A stretch of DNA of 35,426 bases. Source: Phenylobacterium aquaticum (GTDB taxonomy: Bacteria > Pseudomonadota > Alphaproteobacteria > Caulobacterales > Caulobacteraceae). The stretch is from positions 1-35,426 of the forward strand of contig NZ_JALDPT010000043.1 in the NCBI RefSeq assembly GCF_022695515.1, given 5' to 3'. The notes under the pieces are model-generated. The model saw only the letters and a list, made by a program, of their open reading frames with translations. It did not search any database and was not told the DNA's origin. The position numbers and the translations under genes are program-made. Positions 10,533-18,755 of the stretch are shown piece by piece (position 1 is the stretch's first letter; every line of letters starts with the position of its first letter).

Positions 10533-10829
10533 CTAGAGCTCCCGCGTGATCTGGGCTTTCAGCTCGGCCAGCGCCGCCTCGTTGCGGCGGTAGAAGGTCC
10601 ACTGCTTGATGCGTTTGGGCGTCACCAGCCCGGCCTCGGTGAGGATGCGCATGTGCTCCGACAGGGTCGGCGCGCTGACCCCCAGCTTGTCGGCGATGAA
10701 GACGCCGCACACCCCGTCCTCGACCAGGTCCCCGTCGGTCTGGGGCGGGAAGTGGGCGCGGGGATCCTTCAGCCACTCCAGGATCTGCAGCCGCTTGTCA
10801 TTGGCCAGGGCGTGAAAGGCGTCTCGCAT
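10533..10829 (-). CDS. ArsR-family winged-helix transcriptional regulator
   Basis: The 98-residue protein has the small winged-helix layout: LANDKRLQILEWLKD (helix 1-2), then the recognition part VSAPTLSEHMRILTEAGLVT, and a wing ending in IKQWTFYRRNEAALAELK. It keeps the HxxxL of the recognition helix but no CxC metal-binding pair in that helix, so it is probably not an arsenic or zinc sensor of the classical type. The 24-residue insertion PRAHFPPQTDGDLVEDGVCG between helices 2 and 3 is also seen in 'HTH_20'-type members. It is divergent from the phzF-like gene with 67 bases between, so that gene is the likely target. Confidence 0.88.
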   Translation of the reverse strand: MRDAFHALANDKRLQILEWLKDPRAHFPPQTDGDLVEDGVCGVFIADKLGVSAPTLSEHMRILTEAGLVTPKRIKQWTFYRRNEAALAELKAQITREL

Positions 10830-10834
10830 TTAGG

Positions 10835-10863
10835 GACTTTGCCAATCGACGAACTTATGTCAA
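10835..10863 (-). promoter_or_regulatory. Possible promoter of the ArsR-family gene
   Basis: Read on the minus strand, TTGACA (10863-10858) stands 17 bases before AAAGTC (10840-10835), only five bases before the ATG at 10829. The -35 is perfect and the -10 is weak. No ribosome site is visible between this -10 and the ATG, so a leaderless mRNA is possible. Confidence 0.35.
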
Positions 10864-10896
10864 GTCTGCCGGCCTCATCGCTTCCGGGAGCGCGCC

Positions 10897-11766
10897 ATGC
10901 GGACCTATGCCTTCGTCACCGTCGACGTCTTCACCGACACCCGCTTCGGCGGCAATCCGCTCGCCGTGTTCCCCGACGCCCGTGGCATGAGCGACGACGA
11001 GATGCAGGCGCTGGCGGCCGAGTTCAATCTGTCTGAGACCACCTTCGTCCTGCCGCCGGAGGACCCGGCCAACACCGCCCGCGTGCGGATCTTCAACCGT
11101 TCGGCCGAGATGCCGTTCGCCGGACATCCCAATGTCGGCACCGGCTGGGTGCTGGCCCAGGCCGGTCGGGCCAAGGACGGGGTGCTGGTGTTCGAGGAGA
11201 TCGCCGGGCTGGTTGAGATCAAGGTCGAAGGCGCGGGCGCCAATATCGCCGCGCCCCAGGCCCTGTCGACCGGCGCCCGCTTCACGCCGGAGCAGATCGC
11301 CGCCTGCGCGGGGATCGACGCGGCCGACGTGATCACCACCGCCCATGGTCCTATCCAGGCCTCGGTGGGGGTCGACTTCGTGTTCGCCGAGGTGACGCCG
11401 GAAGCCCTGACCCGCGCCCAGCCGGATGCGGCGGCCTTCCGCCAGGTGGCCGACACCACGGAGGGCTTCTCGATGCGCCTCTCGCTGCACCTTTACGCCA
11501 AGGTCGGCGACCATATCCGGGCGCGGATGTTCTCGCCCCTGACCGGCACGGTGGAAGATCCGGCCACCGGCAGCGCCAACGCCACCCTGGGCGCCCTGCT
11601 CCTGTCCCTGACCGACGCCGACAGGGGCGCCTATGAGATCGTCCAGGGCGTCGAGATGGGCCGGCCCAGCAGGCTGTCCGTCACGGCCCGCCGCGCCGCG
11701 GACGGCGTCCGCGCGACGGTCGGCGGCGGCTGCGTGCCGGTGCTGAAGGGCGAGGTCACCCTCTAG
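10897..11766 (+). CDS. PhzF-family isomerase/epimerase-like protein
   Basis: The 289-residue product has the two-lobed diaminopimelate-epimerase-like fold of the PhzF family. Visible marks are VDVFTDTRFGGNPLAVF (residues 9-25), the catalytic glutamate E47 in FNLSETTFV, the PFAGHPNVGTGW loop (about 73-84), and the second-half motif VEDPATGSANATLG that binds the substrate. PhzF members isomerise small carboxylated substrates; most chromosomal copies have no known substrate and there are no phenazine genes here. The gene lies divergent from an ArsR-family regulator. Its stop overlaps the stop of the xylanase gene on the other strand through a shared CTAG. Confidence 0.92.
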   Translation: MRTYAFVTVDVFTDTRFGGNPLAVFPDARGMSDDEMQALAAEFNLSETTFVLPPEDPANTARVRIFNRSAEMPFAGHPNVGTGWVLAQAGRAKDGVLVFEEIAGLVEIKVEGAGANIAAPQALSTGARFTPEQIAACAGIDAADVITTAHGPIQASVGVDFVFAEVTPEALTRAQPDAAAFRQVADTTEGFSMRLSLHLYAKVGDHIRARMFSPLTGTVEDPATGSANATLGALLLSLTDADRGAYEIVQGVEMGRPSRLSVTARRAADGVRATVGGGCVPVLKGEVTL

Positions 11767-12812
11767 CGCAGCCCTCGCTCCCAGGCCGCCGCGCAGGCCT
11801 TGGGGCGGCCCTGGTCGTCGAACATCAGGGGGGTGTCGGTGGGATCCTCGTGCTTCAGCCACGAGTCCTTGTCGCGCAGGCCCCAGTGGGTGAAGGCGAA
11901 GCGCTGGCGGGCGGGCAATTGCGAGAAGGCCTCGGCGGCCTCGGCATAGACCCGGGCCTGACCGGCTTCCAGCTCCGCCCGGGACTTGAACAGCCCCCTG
12001 GCGCGGGCCGGCGAAACGTCCATCTCCGAGATGTGGATCGGCAGGCCGAGGCTGGCGATGTCGGCGAGCGCCGCCTTGATCGCGCCGGGGGGCAGCTCGG
12101 GCCCGCAGTGGGTCTGAGTGCCGAGGCCGGTCAGGGGCGCGCCGGCCTTCAGAAGGGCCTCGGCCAGGCGGAGGAATTCGGCCCGCTTCTTGGGCTTCAG
12201 CTCCAGATAGAAGTCGTTGAGGAACAGCACCGCATCGGGGTCGGCCTCGCGGGCGTGGTGGAAAGCGAGCGTCATGTGCTCGAGCTTGCCGAGCTTCTGG
12301 CTCCAGAGGCTGTCGCGCCAGCCGTCGCCCTCGTCGGCCACGGCCTCATTGACCACGTCCCAGCCCACGACCTGGCCGCGATAGCGCCCGACGACGGTGG
12401 TGATGTAGTTGCGATAGGCGGTGGCGAAGGGGGTCTTGGCTTCGTCGAGGTTCAGGAACCCCTTGGGCTTCTGGATGTACCAGACGAGCGTATGGCCGAA
12501 GAGCCGGATGCCCTTGGCCTTGGCGAAGGCGGCGATCTTGTCCGGCGCGTCGAAGCGGAATGCCCCATCGTCGCCGACGATGTATTCCATCTTCATCTCC
12601 CACTCCGGCGTCACCTGGGAGACCTGGGCCTCGACCAGGGCGGCGTAGGCGGGGTCGGCGAGGAAATCGGAGCGCACGCAGGTTCCGACCGGGAACTGGG
12701 CGACGTCCTTCAGAGGCGGCAGATGGCTGGGGGCGGTGAGCGACAGCTCGCGGTGATCGCAGGCCGATAGCGCCAGGCCGGCCCCCAGGACGGCGCGGCG
12801 GGACAGGGTCAT
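11763..12812 (-). CDS. Endo-1,4-beta-xylanase, GH10 family, predicted lipoprotein
   Basis: The 349-residue enzyme should cleave beta-1,4-xylan. It has both GH10 catalytic glutamates: the acid/base E156 in WDVVNEAV and the nucleophile E263 in HISEMDV, plus GHTLVWYIQKP near residues 106-117 and the conserved THWGLRDKDSWL near the C-terminus. The N-terminus combines a twin-arginine motif (SRRAVLG) with a lipobox (LSAC, Cys18), so it is probably a Tat-exported lipoprotein. The start overlaps the fliJ stop by 4 bases (ATGA), which suggests translation coupled to the flagellar genes. Single domain with no carbohydrate-binding module. Confidence 0.93.
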   Translation of the reverse strand: MTLSRRAVLGAGLALSACDHRELSLTAPSHLPPLKDVAQFPVGTCVRSDFLADPAYAALVEAQVSQVTPEWEMKMEYIVGDDGAFRFDAPDKIAAFAKAKGIRLFGHTLVWYIQKPKGFLNLDEAKTPFATAYRNYITTVVGRYRGQVVGWDVVNEAVADEGDGWRDSLWSQKLGKLEHMTLAFHHAREADPDAVLFLNDFYLELKPKKRAEFLRLAEALLKAGAPLTGLGTQTHCGPELPPGAIKAALADIASLGLPIHISEMDVSPARARGLFKSRAELEAGQARVYAEAAEAFSQLPARQRFAFTHWGLRDKDSWLKHEDPTDTPLMFDDQGRPKACAAAWERGLR

Positions 12813-13222
12813 CGGCCGGCGGCGGCCCGACGCAGGCCGAGCTCGTCCATGGCGGCGATCTCCATGCGGGCGACGACCTTGTCACGGGCGATCCGCATAT
12901 TGTCGGCCACCTGCTCGTACTTCTTCTGCTCCTCGAAGGCCTGGGCCAGGGCGTCGCGGGCGCCGGCCTCCTCCATCATGATCTGCTCGGCCTCGTACTG
13001 CAGGGCGGCGCGGCGGATGCGGACCCCTTCCAGGAAGCCCACCTGATACCAGCCGTTCTGGGCGTCCTCGCGGGCGCGCTGGGCCTCATGCTCGGCCTCG
13101 GCCTCCAGCATGGCGATGCGCATGTCCACGGCCTGGCGGCGGTCGGCGATCTCGGCCAGGCGCTTCTGCAGCACCTCGACCTCATAGCCTGAGAGTTTGA
13201 TCAGACTGTCGGCCCAGCTCAT
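12809..13222 (-). CDS. fliJ: Flagellar export chaperone/ATPase stalk FliJ
   Basis: The 137-residue product is almost entirely helical coiled coil (LQKRLAEIADRRQAVDMRIAMLEAEAEHEAQRA and a second helix from about residue 75 to 130), as in FliJ, which sits in the centre of the FliI hexamer and links it to FlhA. (The long helix is quoted only as a region; its key feature is the heptad pattern between residues 17 and 50.) Sequence alone is weakly diagnostic, but it starts 19 bases after the fliI stop on the same strand, the standard fliI-fliJ order. Its stop codon overlaps the xylanase start. Confidence 0.88.
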   Translation of the reverse strand: MSWADSLIKLSGYEVEVLQKRLAEIADRRQAVDMRIAMLEAEAEHEAQRAREDAQNGWYQVGFLEGVRIRRAALQYEAEQIMMEEAGARDALAQAFEEQKKYEQVADNMRIARDKVVARMEIAAMDELGLRRAAAGR

Positions 13223-13241
13223 GTCCCGTTCCCCCTCATGA

Positions 13242-14579
13242 TCAGGCGGCCTCGCCCATCAGAACCCGCGCCAGACGCTCGAAGCTGTCGTCCAGGGAGG
13301 TGGCCTCGTCCTTGTCCTGGCGCAGGAATTCCTCCAGCGCCGGATTGAGCTGGATCGCCCGGTCGACCAGGGGATCGGCCCCGGCGCGATAGGCGCCGAT
13401 GCGGATCAGCTCTTCCATATTGGCGTAGGCCGACAGGGTCTGGCGGGCCATTTTCACGACCTCGCGCTCTTCCGGCAGCTGACAGCCCGGCATGGTCCGG
13501 CTGATCGACTTCAGCACATTGATCGCCGGGAAGCGGCCGCGCTCGGCGATGGCCCGCTCCATGACGATGTGGCCGTCGAGAATCCCGCGCACGGCGTCGG
13601 CGATCGGCTCGTTATGGTCGTCGCCGTCGACCAGCACGGTGAAGATGCCGGTGATGGGCCCGGCCGTGGTGCCGTCCGGCCGGATCGGTCCGGGACCGGC
13701 CCGCTCCAGGAGCTTGGGCAGCTCGGTGAAGACGGTGGGGGTGTAGCCCTTGGTGGTCGGCGGCTCGCCGGCGGCCAGGCCGATCTCGCGCTGGGCCATG
13801 GCGAAGCGGGTGACCGAGTCCATCATGCACAGGACTTCCATGTCCTGGTCGCGGAGGAATTCGGCCAGCGCGAGCGTCATATAGGCGGCCTGGCGGCGCT
13901 TGAGCGCCGGCTCGTCGGAGGTGGCGACCACGACGATGGCGCGGCGCAAACCCTCCTCGCCCAGGGTCTCCTCGATGAATTCGCGGACCTCGCGGCCCCG
14001 TTCGCCGATCAGCCCGACCACGACGGCGTCGCAATCGGCCTGCTTGGCCAGCATGGACAGAAGCACCGACTTGCCGACGCCGGAGCCGGCGAAGACGCCG
14101 AGGCGCTGGCCGCGGCAACAGGTGGTGAAGACGTTCATCGACCGGACGCCGAGGTCGAGGCGCTCGCCCACCCGGCCACGGGCGTGGGCGGCCGGCGGCG
14201 AGGCGCGCAGGGGATAGACCGCCTGGCCTTGAGGCAGGGGGCCCAGGCCGTCGATAGGATTACCGAAGGAGTCCACGATGCGGCCCAGCCAGGCCTTGGT
14301 CGGCCGCACGACCGAGCCTTCCGGCTCGATGCGGATCTCCGCGCCGGGGGCGACGCCCTCGACGGGACCGAAGGGCATCAAGAGGGCGCGGGTCTCGCGG
14401 AACCCCACCACCTCGGCCGGCAGGGGCACATCTGCGCGGCGGACAATGCCCACGCGTGCGCCGACCGACAGCCGGGTCAGGCCGCCCCGGGCCTCGATCA
14501 GCAGGCCGTTCACGGCCGCGACGCGGCCGGACACGGTCAGCGGATCGATGCGCTCGACGGCGGAGACGAGATTACGCAA
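13242..14579 (-). CDS. fliI: Flagellum-specific export ATPase FliI
   Basis: FliI is the F1-like hexameric ATPase that helps feed substrates to the flagellar type III gate. The 445-residue product has an N-terminal beta-barrel, Walker A GSGVGKS (about 165-171), the GLIGERGREVREF signature, Walker B VLCMMDSVTRFA, and the ATPase-family PTTKGYTPTVF region. The start is TTG at 14579: an in-frame stop lies only four codons upstream, and GAGG stands about 8 bases before it. fliJ follows directly. The region just upstream holds a GTTAAC word (CtrA half-site-like) and a GAATC. Confidence 0.97.
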   Translation of the reverse strand: MRNLVSAVERIDPLTVSGRVAAVNGLLIEARGGLTRLSVGARVGIVRRADVPLPAEVVGFRETRALLMPFGPVEGVAPGAEIRIEPEGSVVRPTKAWLGRIVDSFGNPIDGLGPLPQGQAVYPLRASPPAAHARGRVGERLDLGVRSMNVFTTCCRGQRLGVFAGSGVGKSVLLSMLAKQADCDAVVVGLIGERGREVREFIEETLGEEGLRRAIVVVATSDEPALKRRQAAYMTLALAEFLRDQDMEVLCMMDSVTRFAMAQREIGLAAGEPPTTKGYTPTVFTELPKLLERAGPGPIRPDGTTAGPITGIFTVLVDGDDHNEPIADAVRGILDGHIVMERAIAERGRFPAINVLKSISRTMPGCQLPEEREVVKMARQTLSAYANMEELIRIGAYRAGADPLVDRAIQLNPALEEFLRQDKDEATSLDDSFERLARVLMGEAA

Positions 14580-14648
14580 ATTCGGGCCTCAAACTTGAGG
14601 CCGAAGAATCCGCCGCGCCGCGTTAACTGGTCGTGAACGTCGTGGGTT

Positions 14649-14993
14649 TCAGCGCAGGGCTGCGACCAATCGCGCCGAGGTTTTCGGGAAGCGCGCGGCG
14701 AGCCGGGCGGCGGCGATGGGACGGCGTCGCGCGGCGTCGATCAGCAGGGGCCTGACCGTCCGCGCCGCCATGGGCCGGGCGGCCTTGCCGAGCGCGCCGG
14801 CGCCCTTGAGGATCGCACCGCGACCCAGCACGGCGGCCACCGCGCCGACGGCCACCACGCCCAGGCCGATGAACAGGCCCGGCCGCTTCTTGAACTGGGC
14901 CTTCAGATCAAGACGACGCGGTGGCTTCGCCTCAAAGGCGGCGGTCAGGTCGGCCACCTGGGTCTCGAGATCGAGCTTGGGATTGGGGGTCAT
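14649..14993 (-). CDS. Hypothetical protein with one membrane segment
   Basis: The 114-residue protein starts at an ATG preceded by GGAGCC at good spacing. It has a charged N-terminal half (LDLETQVADLTAAFEAKPPR), one hydrophobic segment (about residues 39-57, FIGLGVVAVGAVAAVLG), and a basic Ala/Arg-rich tail (AARRRPIAAARLAARFPK). It is 69 bases upstream of fliI on the same strand. I do not recognise a family. A longer in-frame extension to 15278 exists, but its residues are of low-complexity, Arg/Gly-rich non-coding type, so the shorter start is preferred. Confidence 0.6.
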   Translation of the reverse strand: MTPNPKLDLETQVADLTAAFEAKPPRRLDLKAQFKKRPGLFIGLGVVAVGAVAAVLGRGAILKGAGALGKAARPMAARTVRPLLIDAARRRPIAAARLAARFPKTSARLVAALR

Positions 14994-15500
14994 GGTCAGG
15001 CTCCGGATGTGCGGGACAAACGGTCGCTGCGGCCGGGCGTTCCACGAGGCTGGGCCGGAAAAATTAATCTGCGGCGGACTGACGCAAGCCGAAACGCCCC
15101 CCGGTCCGTCCTGGCGTGGGCGCGGAGCCCGACAAACGGAGGCGCGCCCCTCGCGATCGCGATTCACCATTGGCCTTCGGCCGGCTCCAAGCCCTTGATC
15201 GGACTCGCACTTCCCGCCCCCTCCGGAAACCGCGCCCGGAGACCCGCCGAAGCGCGCCGCCAGCGGGGCGAAACGCAAGGGCTTTGACGGAGTTGTTCAA
15301 TCACAAAAGATTCAACCGGGACCGGACTCCCCCCGGACCGGGCGGCCTTGAAGCCGATTCTCAAATCAAGTTAACGATTCGCGCAGAGGCCAATCACCAT
15401 TAACCGGTCTTAAATTCACTCGCCGGTAAGTTAACCGCGAGGGGCCTTGCGGATTCATCGAATCCCGGGTTTTGCGGCGCGGGCGGTCTAGGAGGATTTA
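14994..15500. other. Gene-free regulatory stretch before ctrA
   Basis: No convincing gene lies in these 507 bases. The left third (14994-15150) is GC-rich and carries the start region of the leftward hypothetical gene. Base composition then falls towards ctrA, with several TTAA words and many GANTC sites (listed separately). An AGGAGG ribosome site lies directly before the ctrA ATG. Confidence 0.6.
15161..15464 (+). promoter_or_regulatory. ctrA control region: eight GANTC sites and TTAA elements
   Basis: GANTC, the target of the cell-cycle methyltransferase CcrM, occurs at 15161, 15202, 15309, 15325, 15356, 15376, 15452 and 15460 (first base of each). TTAA words at 15371, 15400, 15410 and 15431 could form CtrA sites: TTAACC occurs at 15400 and 15431, and TTAA-N6-TTAA at 15400-15413 is one base short of the usual N7 spacing. 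In Caulobacter crescentus, ctrA has a GANTC-controlled P1 and a CtrA-activated P2 promoter, which this region probably mirrors. Exact promoters cannot be fixed by eye. Confidence 0.65.
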
Positions 15501-16196
15501 ATGCGCGTTCTGTTGATAGAAGACGACAGTGCCACCGCGCAGAGCATCGAGCTGATGCTGAAGTCAGAAGGCTTCAACATCTACACGACGGACCTCGGCG
15601 AGGAAGGCGTCGATCTGGGTAAGATTTATGATTACGATCTTATCCTGCTCGACCTGAACTTGCCGGATATGAGCGGGATGGACGTTCTTCGCACCCTTCG
15701 GGTCGCGAAGATCAATACCCCGATCATGATCTTGTCCGGCTCTGCGGAAATCGACACCAAGGTTAAGACGCTCGGCGGTGGCGCCGACGATTATATGACC
15801 AAGCCGTTCCACAAGGACGAGCTGGTGGCGCGCATCCATGCCGTGGTCCGCCGTTCCAAGGGCCACGCGCAGTCGGTTATCAAGACCGGCGACATCACCG
15901 TGAACCTGGACGCCAAGACCGTCGAAGTGAACGCCAACCGCGTCCACCTGACCGGCAAGGAATACCAGATGCTGGAGCTGCTCTCGCTCCGGAAGGGCAC
16001 CACGCTCACCAAGGAGATGTTCCTGAACCATCTCTATGGCGGCATGGACGAGCCCGAACTGAAGATCATCGACGTGTTCATCTGCAAGCTTCGCAAGAAG
16101 CTGGCCGCCGCGGCGGACGGAAAGCACCACATCGAAACCGTGTGGGGCCGTGGCTATGTGCTGCGCGACCCGTCGGAAGGCGTCATCGCCGCCTGA
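15501..16196 (+). CDS. ctrA: Cell-cycle response regulator CtrA
   Basis: CtrA is the OmpR-type master regulator of the Caulobacter cell cycle; it blocks replication initiation and activates flagellar, division and methylation genes. The 231-residue product keeps the receiver acidic pair (EDDS, residues 7-10), the phosphorylation site D51 in LLDLNLPDMSG, and the switch lysine in DDYMTKPFHKDE. The winged-helix domain (LTGKEYQMLELLSLRKGTT, IDVFICKLRKKL, VWGRGYVLRDP) follows. The C-terminus ends in Ala-Ala, the known signal for ClpXP proteolysis. An AGGAGG ribosome site precedes the ATG, and a strong terminator follows. Confidence 0.99.
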   Translation: MRVLLIEDDSATAQSIELMLKSEGFNIYTTDLGEEGVDLGKIYDYDLILLDLNLPDMSGMDVLRTLRVAKINTPIMILSGSAEIDTKVKTLGGGADDYMTKPFHKDELVARIHAVVRRSKGHAQSVIKTGDITVNLDAKTVEVNANRVHLTGKEYQMLELLSLRKGTTLTKEMFLNHLYGGMDEPELKIIDVFICKLRKKLAAAADGKHHIETVWGRGYVLRDPSEGVIAA

Positions 16197-16224
16197 GGCG
16201 CGACGTCCAAGAGAGACACTGAAG

Positions 16225-16258
16225 CGCCCGCCGGTTCGCCGGCGGGCGTTTTGCTTTT
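16225..16258 (+). terminator. Rho-independent terminator after ctrA
   Basis: A perfect 10-base-pair stem, CGCCCGCCGG / CCGGCGGGCG (16225-16234 with 16239-16248), closes a TTCG tetraloop and is followed by TTTTGCTTTT. It stands 29 bases after the ctrA stop. Confidence 0.93.
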
Positions 16259-16328
16259 GCGCCCATTCCCTTTGGTTCGACGCGGTTAAGCCGCTAACCT
16301 TCCTTCCAACAGCCTGGGGAGGGCGCGC

Positions 16329-18755
16329 ATGAGAAAAGATCTGGCCCTGGCCGCGGCCCTGATCCTGGCCCTGGCGTTCGCCTGGCTGACCGAACGGACG
16401 CCTGCCCCGGCGCCGCTCGACGCCCCCGCCGCCCAGTTCTCCGCGGCCCGCGCCCTGATCGACGACCGGGTGATCGCCCGTATTCCCCACCCGATGGGAT
16501 CGGCCGCCAACGCCGCGGCCTGCGACTATCTGCTGGCCCGGATGAGCGCGCTTGGCCTCGCCCCCCAGATCCAGCGCACCGACACCTTCCGGGTGTTCGC
16601 CCGCGCGCCAGGGCCCGAGACCTACGCTGCGGGCGGCATGGTCGAGAACATTGTGGGCGTCCTGCCCGGCCGGGACCGCCAGACGCCCGCCCTGGTGCTG
16701 ATGGCCCACTATGACAGCGTCCCCGGATCCCCCGGCGCCGCGGACGATGCGGCCGGCGTCTCGTCGGTGCTGGAGATCGTGCGGGCGCTCAAGGCCCAGG
16801 GCCAGCCGGCCCGCGACGTCATCGTGCTGATCACCGACGGCGAGGAAGGCGGCCTTCTGGGCGCCAACGCCTTCTTCGAGCGCCATCCCCTGGCCCGCCG
16901 CGCCGGCTACCTCTTGAACCTCGAGACCCGCGGCGGCGGCGGCCGGGTGCAGATGTTCCAGACGGGCGGCGAGAACGGCGGCGACATCGCCCTGCTCGGC
17001 CGGGCCGAGACCAAGCCCCAGGCCAGCTCGCTCTCGGTGTTTCTCTACAAGCGCCTGCCCAACGACACCGACTTCACCGTCTCCGACGCGGCCAAGGTGC
17101 CGGGCCTGAACTACGCCTTCATCGGACGGCAGTTCGACTACCACGCGCCGACCTCGACCCCGGACAACCTGGACGCCGGTTCGCTGCAGGACATGGGCGC
17201 CAGCGCGCTTGGCGCAGCCCAGCTGGCGGCCTTCGACCCGGCCCTGCCGGCCCGCGCGCCCGACAAGGCCTATTCCAACCTGCTCGGCCCGGCCTTCCTG
17301 GCCTATCCGGCCGTGGCGGGATGGGGCGTGCTGGCCGCCGCCGCCGGCCTGCTCGGCCTGGCCGTCTGGCGGGCCCGGCGGGCGCGCACCTTCCTCTGGA
17401 TCGACCTGGCCCAGGGCCTGGGCGCGACCCTCTACCTCCTGTCCAGCGCCATCGTGTTCCTGCGCCTGGCCCGGCGAGCGACCGGCGCAGGCCAGGGCTT
17501 CTTCGAGCAGCGCTTTCTGCTCGCCCAGGCGGGGCGCTGGGAGATCGCGCTCGCGGTCCTGAGCCTCGGCGTCCTGACCTATGCCGCCGCGAGCCTCGGC
17601 CGGGGTCGCGGGCGGTTCGCCACCGCCGCCCTGGCCCTGCTGGCCGGCCTCGCCTGCTCGGCCTTCGGAGGCTGGGATCCGATCGGCCTGGGGATTGGAA
17701 CCCTGGGCGCCGTGATCGCCCTCCTGTCCTTCGCCCGGCCCGCCGGCGTGGCCGGCGCCTGGAGCGGCCATCTGGTCCTGGCCCTGGTCGCCGCGACGAC
17801 CCTGCAGATCCTGGCCCCGACCGTCGCCTTCCTGATCGCCTGGCCCCTGGCGCTAGCCTGCCTGCTGGCCGCGTCCACCGGCATGGGCGCCTCGCGCGCG
17901 CCGTGGGCCGCCCCGGTGCTGGCCCTGGGCGGGGCGCTCGGCGCGGGCTGGGTGCTGACCTATGCCCATGTGGTCTATCTCGGGCTCGACCAGCCGGAGA
18001 TCCTGGCCCTGTTCGTCTGGCTGGCGGCGCTGACGCTCTGGCCGCTCGCCCAGGCCGAGGGCGGCGAGGCGCGGCCGCGCACCGTCGCGCTGGTCCTGCT
18101 GGCCGCTGGCTTCGCCCTGGTCGCCCTGGTCCGACTGGACGCCCCCTGGAGCGCGCGCCATCCGCGCACCAGCCTGGTGGAATACGTTGTGGACGCCGAC
18201 ACCGGTCAGGCGCGCCGGGTGTCCCTCACCCCCGATCTCGACGACTGGACCCGCGCCCTGCTGACCGCGGACGGCGGCAAGATCGCCAAGGCGGACCTGC
18301 CCGTGGTCAGCGCCCGCCCCGTCTGGTCCGCGCCCGCACGGCCGATCCCGGGAACCCCCGCCGCCGTGACCCTGTCCGAGGATCAAGGCCTGGTGGGGCT
18401 GCACGCCACGGCCCCTGCCGGCGCCCGGGTCATGAACCTGCTGCTGCGGTCCGACGTGCCGGTCGCCGATGTGCGGATCAATGGCCGGCCCGCCGCGCTG
18501 CTGGCCCATGCCGGCCAGTGGACGCATCTGAGATGGGCCGCCAGTCCCGAGGGCGTCGACATCACCTTCCGCCCGCCGGGTCCCGGCGCGCTCGACGTGC
18601 GCAACGCCGCCGTCTCCGAACAGTGGCCCCAGGGCGCGGCGCCCCTGCCCGCGCGGCCCGCCGATCTGAGCGGCTTCGACCTGTCGGATTCCACGGTCGT
18701 GATCGCCCAGCGGCGGTTCACCTGGACCGGATCCGGCGATAGAACAGCGCCATGA
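16329..18755 (+). CDS. M28-family zinc metallopeptidase with polytopic membrane domain
   Basis: The 808-residue protein begins with a signal anchor (residues 4-21) and an M28 aminopeptidase domain exposed to the periplasm. The expected di-zinc ligands are visible: H127 in AHYDS, D139/D140 in AADDAAG, E172-E173 in DGEEGGLLG, E199 in NLETRG, and H272 in FDYHAPTSTPDN. After residue 320 come about eight or nine hydrophobic segments (to about 600), then a soluble beta-rich C-terminal domain of about 200 residues. This layout resembles Fxna/ERMP1-like membrane M28 peptidases. A GGGGAGGG sequence precedes the ATG. The stop overlaps the arsC start (ATGA). Confidence 0.92.
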   Translation: MRKDLALAAALILALAFAWLTERTPAPAPLDAPAAQFSAARALIDDRVIARIPHPMGSAANAAACDYLLARMSALGLAPQIQRTDTFRVFARAPGPETYAAGGMVENIVGVLPGRDRQTPALVLMAHYDSVPGSPGAADDAAGVSSVLEIVRALKAQGQPARDVIVLITDGEEGGLLGANAFFERHPLARRAGYLLNLETRGGGGRVQMFQTGGENGGDIALLGRAETKPQASSLSVFLYKRLPNDTDFTVSDAAKVPGLNYAFIGRQFDYHAPTSTPDNLDAGSLQDMGASALGAAQLAAFDPALPARAPDKAYSNLLGPAFLAYPAVAGWGVLAAAAGLLGLAVWRARRARTFLWIDLAQGLGATLYLLSSAIVFLRLARRATGAGQGFFEQRFLLAQAGRWEIALAVLSLGVLTYAAASLGRGRGRFATAALALLAGLACSAFGGWDPIGLGIGTLGAVIALLSFARPAGVAGAWSGHLVLALVAATTLQILAPTVAFLIAWPLALACLLAASTGMGASRAPWAAPVLALGGALGAGWVLTYAHVVYLGLDQPEILALFVWLAALTLWPLAQAEGGEARPRTVALVLLAAGFALVALVRLDAPWSARHPRTSLVEYVVDADTGQARRVSLTPDLDDWTRALLTADGGKIAKADLPVVSARPVWSAPARPIPGTPAAVTLSEDQGLVGLHATAPAGARVMNLLLRSDVPVADVRINGRPAALLAHAGQWTHLRWAASPEGVDITFRPPGPGALDVRNAAVSEQWPQGAAPLPARPADLSGFDLSDSTVVIAQRRFTWTGSGDRTAP

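Noticed and set aside
15564..17771. 735-codon open frame opposite ctrA and the M28 peptidase
   Set aside because: It spans two confident genes and a strong terminator, and its composition is typical of antisense shadow in high-GC DNA.
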